This document shows positions 59,263-64,000 of a stretch of 64,000 nt of DNA, one piece after another. Source of the stretch: Trichoplusia ni (lineage: Eukaryota; Arthropoda; Insecta; Lepidoptera; Noctuidae). The stretch covers positions 16,988,001 through 17,052,000 of the forward strand of contig NC_039478.1 in assembly GCF_003590095.1 (NCBI RefSeq), in the 5' to 3' direction. Under the pieces are notes generated by a model. That model did not search any database. It was given only the letters and a program-made list of their open reading frames with translations, and had not been told where the DNA came from. Each line of letters starts with the position of its first letter. Position 1 is the stretch's first letter. Position numbers and translations under genes: made by a program.

Positions 59263-62200
59263 ATGCCACCTAAAAAACGACCATCTTTATCTCGAAATTC
59301 GAGAGATGCTAAAAGGATGAGAAATGCGCGTTCTCAAGAATCGGCAGAGGAAAGAGCACATCGGTTAAACTCTATGAGAGTTAGTGCCTCAACCTCTCGA
59401 GCCAATGAAAGCTCTCCAGAGAGAGAGATGCGATTAGCAGCTGACAGAGCGAGACGAGCTACATCACGGGCGTCTCAAAGCTCTTCTCAACGAGAGCTGA
59501 GGCTTACCATTGACCGAGAACAACATGTGTTATCCCGAGATGCTGAAACTGCGTCACAACGAGAATTGCGTCTCACTGCTGACCGCGAACGGCATACATT
59601 GTCTCGCGAGTCAGAAACCTACACTGAGAGGGAATTGCGTCTCACAGCTGACCGCGAACGTCATATATTGTCTCGCGAGTCAGAAACCTTCACTGACAGA
59701 GAATTGCGTCTCACAGCTGACCGCGAACGTCATATATTGTCTCGCGAGTCAGAAACCTACACTGAGAGGGAATTGCGTCTCACAGCTGACCGCGAACGTC
59801 ATATATTGTCTCGCGAGTCAGAAACCTACACTGAGAGGGAATTGCGTCTCACAGCTGACCGCGAACGTCATATATTGTCTCGCGAGTCAGAAACCTACAC
59901 TGAGAGGGAATTGCGTCTCACAGCTGACCGCGAACGTCATATATTGTCTCGCGAGTCAGAAACCTACACTGAGAGGGAATTGCGTCTCACAGCTGACCGC
60001 GAACGTCATATTTTATCTCGAGAATCTGAAACTTTAACTCAATATGAAGACCGTTTGACAAATGATAGGGTGCACCATAATGTTATTCGATCTCTCGAAG
60101 ACGCACATGAGCATGAACAACGACTAGAGTCGGTACGCGAATATTATAATTCTTTGAGACAAGAACGATCAGTAAGTTTGTCTAATGAAAGATTAAGAAT
60201 CGAAAATATTCGGTCTCTTGAAACGGACGAACAGCGAGAGGCCCGTCTTACTGCAGACAGATTTCGACATAGCCTTAATAACTTAGATGTACACATAGAA
60301 GATCAATCTAGAAATTCGGTGGCTTGGTCCGACAAATATAAAAGTGGGTTTGCTTATAACCTCCCAATTGATTATGGATCATCTTCTGTAATAGGCGATA
60401 TGAACGTGGTATGTCGTTTTTGTAATGCTTCAAAGTGGAGTAAGGAGTCAGCTGGTTTCTGTTGTTCTACAGGTAAAATAAATTTGCCTTCATTCGAAGA
60501 CCCACCGGAACCTTTGAAATCACTACTTTTAGGGGAACATATACAATCTAAACAGTTTTTAGATAATATTCGCACTTATAATAGTGCATTTCAAATGACA
60601 TCCTTTGGCGCTCAACAAATCTCAGAAGGTCATTTCATGTCTACTTTTAAGATACAAGGTCAGGTTTACCATTTGATAGGATCCCTTTTGCCTGAAAACC
60701 AACCTAAGTTTCTTCAAATATATTTTGTATCCGACTACAACGAACAGTCGAATATAAGAAATCAATATTTCCCGAATTTAAATACTGAACTCATATCACA
60801 ACTTCAGAACATGTTGCATCAGGTTAATTCGTATGTATGCAGTTTTAAATCGGCATTAGAAGCTCTTCCTCGAGATGATGATAACAATTATAAAATTGTT
60901 ATAAATGCCGATAGGCGTCCAACTCAGGAACACCCTGGGCGTTATAATGCTCCATCCACGAATGAAGTTGCTGTGGTATTGGTCGACCAGGAATGTGATA
61001 GGCGTGATATCGTTATCCGTTCCAGAGATAATCGTTTGCAACGTATTTATGAAACCCACAGGGCTTACGACAGTTTGCAATATCCTTTGATATACTGTCG
61101 AGGGGAAGATGGTTATAATTTTGCTTTATACCAAACTGATCCGCGTACAGGCGCACCTAATTATAATAAAAAGATTTCATGCCTTCAATTTTACTGTTAC
61201 CACTTGCAAGTAAGACGGAATAGGTTTGTATACTTTCAACGTTTTCGTGGCTTATTCAATCAGTTTATTGTAGACATGTACGCAAAAATTGAAACCGAAA
61301 GATTAGTTTATATACGATCTAATCAAAGGCAGCTGCGCGTTGAAGAATACGTGCACCTTCGCGACGCCATGCAGCAAGATAACGATACGGTGAATATGGG
61401 TCGTTTAGTTATTTTGCCCTCTTCTTTTACTGGTGGTCCACGATACATGCACGAACGTACTCAAGATGCTTTTTGTTACGTAAGAAAATATGGACGTCCC
61501 GACTTATTTATTACTGTAACTACCAATCCTAAGTGGGATGAAATTACTCGGGAGCTTCTTGAGGGTCAAGCACCGCATGACCGCCATGATATCATAGCAA
61601 GAGTTTTTCATTTAAAATTAAAATCAATGATAGATCTACTTACCAAAGATAAAGTTTTTGGAGAAGTATTGTGTTATATGTATAGTATTGAATGGCAAAA
61701 ACGCGGCTTACCTCACGCACATATCCTGCTTTGGTTAAAAGATAAGGTTCGACCTAATGATGTAGACAGTTTAATCAGTGCTGAAATTCCAAGTCCGATT
61801 GCAGATCCCGTGTTATACGACATTGTTAAAACTCATATGATACATGGTCCATGTGGTTCGTTTAACGGGAATTCTCCTTGCATGCAAGACGGTCGTTGCA
61901 CTAAAAGATATCCAAAAGCCTTAGTGGATGGCACTGTAACAGGACATGATGGATACCCATTATATCGTCGCCGTTCAAGAGATAATGATGGTTTTACTGT
62001 TGAAAAGCGAGTGTCTGGACAACAAGTTACTTTAGATAATAGGTGGGTCGTTCCGTATTCTCCTGTGTTGTCCAGAGCATTTCAAGCTCACATAAATGTT
62101 GAAATGTCTAATAGTGTAGAGTCAATAAAATATATTTGTAAGTATATTAATAAGGGCAGTGACCAAGCTACATTTGCTTTGAGAAATGAACATGATGAAG

Positions 62201-64000
62201 TTACAAGATTTCAGTCAGGCAGATATATAAGTTCTTCAGAAGCTGTGTGGCGGATCTTAAGTTTCAACATTCACGAAAGATATCCACCTGTGACTCATCT
62301 GGATGTTCATCTTGAAGGCGGCCAACGTATATATTTCAACGCCGAAAATGTCACAGAACGGTTAGAGAACCCTAGACAAACAAGTTTATTAGCATTCTTT
62401 CGACTTTGCCAAACTGATGATTTTGCAAAATCTCTTTTGTATGAGGAAGTTCCATCGTATTATACCTACGATAAGCAACGGGGTTTCTTTAATCGAAGAC
62501 GCCGTGGCAGGCCTGTAGATGGCGAGTCAGGTATTTTTAAATACCTGACTCGTATAGGTGTTTGTGGTACCTTCGTTGTATCTGAATTCCATAACACAAG
62601 TGCCTTAGCAACTTACTTTGGGTTCAGAACAATGTATGTGATGTTGTCCGCATTTAAAGAACATGTTCTTGGTAGAGTGTACACCGTTCATCCTAACAAC
62701 GCTGAGTGTTTCTATTTGCGATTATTATTACATACCGTGCGAGGACCAACCTCATTTATAGATTTGAGAAAAGTAGACGATGTTGTTTATCCCACTTATC
62801 AAGCAGCTTGCCAAGCGCGTCATTTGCTTGAAAATGATCAGCATTGGGATGACGCTTTAGCAGAATCCTGTGTTAGTGATAATCCACGACGGTTACGCCA
62901 TTTATTTGTAACATTACTCACATTTTGTAATTTGTCAGATGCTGTAACATTATGGGAAAAATATAAAGAAAAATTTTCAGAAGACTTTCTTAGAAATATA
63001 CCTAACAATGATGAAGGCACAACTAATGATAATTTCCGTGATCTTGCCATAAATCAGTGCTTATTAGCTCTTCAGGATGACTTAACAGCAGTAGGCGGTA
63101 AATCACTCTGTGAATATGGTTTGCCAACACCAACCTCAGTCGGAGAGGTAACTAATAGGGAATATTCCGCAGAGATTGGTTACAATTTAACGGAACTGCT
63201 GACAACATTAGAAAACGGTGTCCCAATGATGACTGCAGAACAACGTTCAGTTTATGACCGCGTGTGCAATAGTGTTCAAAATAATTTGGGAACAATATGG
63301 TTTTTAGATGCACCTGGAGGAACTGGAAAAACCTTTTTGACTAAATTAATATTGGCTTATGTTCGAAATCAGCGTAAAATTGCTCTTGCCGTAGCTTCAT
63401 CAGGGATAGCTGCAACATTGCTACCAGGAGGTAAAACTGCTCACAGTATGTTTAAAATACCAATTGATTTAGATCGCACGGAAAATCCAACCTGTAGTAT
63501 TTCAAGAAATAGCGACAAAGCTAAGGTATTACGCGAGTGTAGTTTAATCATATGGGATGAATGTACGATGGCCCATCGAAAAGGAGTAGAAGCGGTAGAC
63601 AGAACTTTAAGGGATATAAGACAAAATGATCGACCAATGGGCGGTATCACGGTTTTATTTTGTGGTGATTTCCGACAAACCTTACCGGTAATACCACGGG
63701 GAACCCGAGCTGATGAGGTTAGGGCTTGCCTGAAAAGCTCTTATTTATGGCGAGATATACAATCGGTGCATTTGACTATAAATATGCGAGTGAGAACTGG
63801 AGATAACCCGGATGATAGTCAATTTTCTGACACATTATTAAAGATTGGTGAAGGTACCTATCCACAACTACACCAAGGAAAACTTATACTGACGCCTGAA
63901 TTATGTTGTATGGTGCAATCTCAACCACATCTTATATCGTCGGTTTACGGTGACGTAACAAATATATTAAATAGGGACAATTCTTGGCTATGCGAAAGAT
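59263..64000 (+). CDS. Helitron Rep-helicase, intact, 3' end outside window
   Basis: Replication initiator and helicase for rolling-circle transposition, expected to act in the nucleus. The frame is open for 1579 codons with no stop or shift. Residues 1-30 are basic and Ser-rich. Residues about 32-330 form 23-residue charged repeats. A cysteine cluster follows (C384, C387, C400, C401), then the Helitron-like N-terminal region (about 450-720). The HUH motif PHAHILLW has H818 and H820; cysteines C864, C873 and C879 lie in the SPCMQDGRCTKRYPK segment; the paired tyrosines are Y957 and Y961 in KYICKYINKG. The PIF1-type helicase shows Walker A GGTGKT (K1356), Walker B WDE (D1432, E1433), GDFRQTLPV (1468-1476) and NMR (1507-1509). 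Later helicase motifs lie past the edge. The start is the first ATG after the minisatellite, in context ACACAATGCC. All key catalytic residues visible are present, so the element may be active. Confidence 0.97.
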   Translation, partial: MPPKKRPSLSRNSRDAKRMRNARSQESAEERAHRLNSMRVSASTSRANESSPEREMRLAADRARRATSRASQSSSQRELRLTIDREQHVLSRDAETASQRELRLTADRERHTLSRESETYTERELRLTADRERHILSRESETFTDRELRLTADRERHILSRESETYTERELRLTADRERHILSRESETYTERELRLTADRERHILSRESETYTERELRLTADRERHILSRESETYTERELRLTADRERHILSRESETLTQYEDRLTNDRVHHNVIRSLEDAHEHEQRLESVREYYNSLRQERSVSLSNERLRIENIRSLETDEQREARLTADRFRHSLNNLDVHIEDQSRNSVAWSDKYKSGFAYNLPIDYGSSSVIGDMNVVCRFCNASKWSKESAGFCCSTGKINLPSFEDPPEPLKSLLLGEHIQSKQFLDNIRTYNSAFQMTSFGAQQISEGHFMSTFKIQGQVYHLIGSLLPENQPKFLQIYFVSDYNEQSNIRNQYFPNLNTELISQLQNMLHQVNSYVCSFKSALEALPRDDDNNYKIVINADRRPTQEHPGRYNAPSTNEVAVVLVDQECDRRDIVIRSRDNRLQRIYETHRAYDSLQYPLIYCRGEDGYNFALYQTDPRTGAPNYNKKISCLQFYCYHLQVRRNRFVYFQRFRGLFNQFIVDMYAKIETERLVYIRSNQRQLRVEEYVHLRDAMQQDNDTVNMGRLVILPSSFTGGPRYMHERTQDAFCYVRKYGRPDLFITVTTNPKWDEITRELLEGQAPHDRHDIIARVFHLKLKSMIDLLTKDKVFGEVLCYMYSIEWQKRGLPHAHILLWLKDKVRPNDVDSLISAEIPSPIADPVLYDIVKTHMIHGPCGSFNGNSPCMQDGRCTKRYPKALVDGTVTGHDGYPLYRRRSRDNDGFTVEKRVSGQQVTLDNRWVVPYSPVLSRAFQAHINVEMSNSVESIKYICKYINKGSDQATFALRNEHDEVTRFQSGRYISSSEAVWRILSFNIHERYPPVTHLDVHLEGGQRIYFNAENVTERLENPRQTSLLAFFRLCQTDDFAKSLLYEEVPSYYTYDKQRGFFNRRRRGRPVDGESGIFKYLTRIGVCGTFVVSEFHNTSALATYFGFRTMYVMLSAFKEHVLGRVYTVHPNNAECFYLRLLLHTVRGPTSFIDLRKVDDVVYPTYQAACQARHLLENDQHWDDALAESCVSDNPRRLRHLFVTLLTFCNLSDAVTLWEKYKEKFSEDFLRNIPNNDEGTTNDNFRDLAINQCLLALQDDLTAVGGKSLCEYGLPTPTSVGEVTNREYSAEIGYNLTELLTTLENGVPMMTAEQRSVYDRVCNSVQNNLGTIWFLDAPGGTGKTFLTKLILAYVRNQRKIALAVASSGIAATLLPGGKTAHSMFKIPIDLDRTENPTCSISRNSDKAKVLRECSLIIWDECTMAHRKGVEAVDRTLRDIRQNDRPMGGITVLFCGDFRQTLPVIPRGTRADEVRACLKSSYLWRDIQSVHLTINMRVRTGDNPDDSQFSDTLLKIGEGTYPQLHQGKLILTPELCCMVQSQPHLISSVYGDVTNILNRDNSWLCER
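59356..60250 (+). repeat. 69-bp coding repeat array (23-residue units)
   Basis: Units recur every 69 bp from about 59356 to 60193, with a final 54-bp step to 60247. Seven units (59563-60045, residues 101-261) are nearly identical in DNA; the outer ones keep only key positions. The unit reads about RELRLTADRER, then HILSRESET, then YTE, rich in Arg and Glu with Leu at spaced positions, so a long charged helix or coiled coil is likely. As 69 is a multiple of 3, the alternative frame is also open for 175 codons (59510-60037). Confidence 0.95.
62523..62552. repeat. 14-bp perfect inverted repeat inside the Rep-helicase frame
   Basis: CGAGTCAGGTATTT (62523-62536) is exactly inverted at 62539-62552 with a 2-nt loop. 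It encodes the segment GESGIFKYLTR between the Rep and helicase domains. Confidence 0.9.

Larger units (their letters stand above)
57878..64000 (+). mobile_element. Large, apparently autonomous Helitron (5' end to window edge)
   Basis: The 5' end is A|TCTATACTTATAATAAATCTG, a canonical Helitron start inserted between A and T, followed by GTAGAGAGGTCAATTCTGTA. The 5' region carries (TCTG)11 and the core CTACGACCAATAGGAGC (58147-58163), which the short Helitrons in this window share. Then come a core promoter, a minisatellite leader and an intact Rep-helicase frame starting at 59263. The 3' CTRR end and the rest of the helicase lie beyond base 64000. No OTU or endonuclease domain is seen in the visible part, so a Helentron/Helitron2 assignment has no support here. 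Confidence 0.95.

Noticed and set aside
59510..60037. 175-codon plus-strand frame with repeated NCVSQLTANV units
   Set aside because: It is the alternative frame of the 69-bp coding repeat; 69 is divisible by 3, so all frames repeat and this one stays open by arithmetic. The Rep-helicase frame through the same DNA has domain support.
1..64000. CRISPR arrays, operons, rRNA genes, bacterial or phage modules
   Set aside because: None seen; the sequence has eukaryotic, insect-type composition and transposons throughout.

Overview
The window looks like gene-poor nuclear DNA from a moth or butterfly (Lepidoptera). The evidence is its repeat content: Helitron families starting TCTATACTAATATATAA and ending GCTAG, tRNA-derived SINEs whose tail carries AGATGGCGTTGT, non-LTR tails containing CCCAGCAGTGGG, and a uniformly AT-rich background with no bacterial-type gene packing. 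I cannot name the species.

From 1 to about 57.9 kb I see no convincing complete protein-coding gene. The longest ATG frames there (up to about 150 codons) have no recognisable domain and look like chance frames. This part is intergenic or intronic DNA seeded with transposon remnants: five copies of one short non-autonomous Helitron (about 4.4, 8.6, 26.1, 29.3 and 38.2 kb), a 280-bp Helitron of a second family (5.9 kb), five SINE copies plus a SINE tail, LINE 3' ends, a dispersed repeat around a TGATAGC..GACAGTTGAAATTTTCAC core (four copies), and a palindromic family with a CCCGACTAGTTT arm. Unusual local structures are a perfect 190-bp inverted repeat near the left end (421-610 / 927-1116), a perfect 27-bp hairpin (7392-7448) and a GC-rich 13-bp stem-loop (31983-32027). 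Weak hints of host gene structure are a minus-strand ATG reading MSRRK next to a consensus splice donor at 7.1 kb, close to three E2F-like sites; a CRE-TATA-donor arrangement at 20.75 kb; and a possible minus-strand exon at 19.0 kb.

From 57878 to the right edge lies the main feature, a large Helitron that appears autonomous. It has a canonical 5' end (A|TCTATACTTATAATAAATC), a (TCTG)11 microsatellite, a TATA-Inr-DPE core promoter (58613-58677), a 617-nt leader with an 8-copy 39-bp minisatellite and a single upstream ATG, and one uninterrupted reading frame of 1579 codons that runs off the window. The protein carries the HUH/two-tyrosine Rep nuclease and the start of the PIF1-type helicase. 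Its N-terminus is an array of about a dozen 23-residue charged repeats, seven of them nearly identical in DNA. The 5' end and an internal 17-bp core of this element match the short Helitrons elsewhere in the window, so it, or a close relative, probably supplied the protein that mobilised them.
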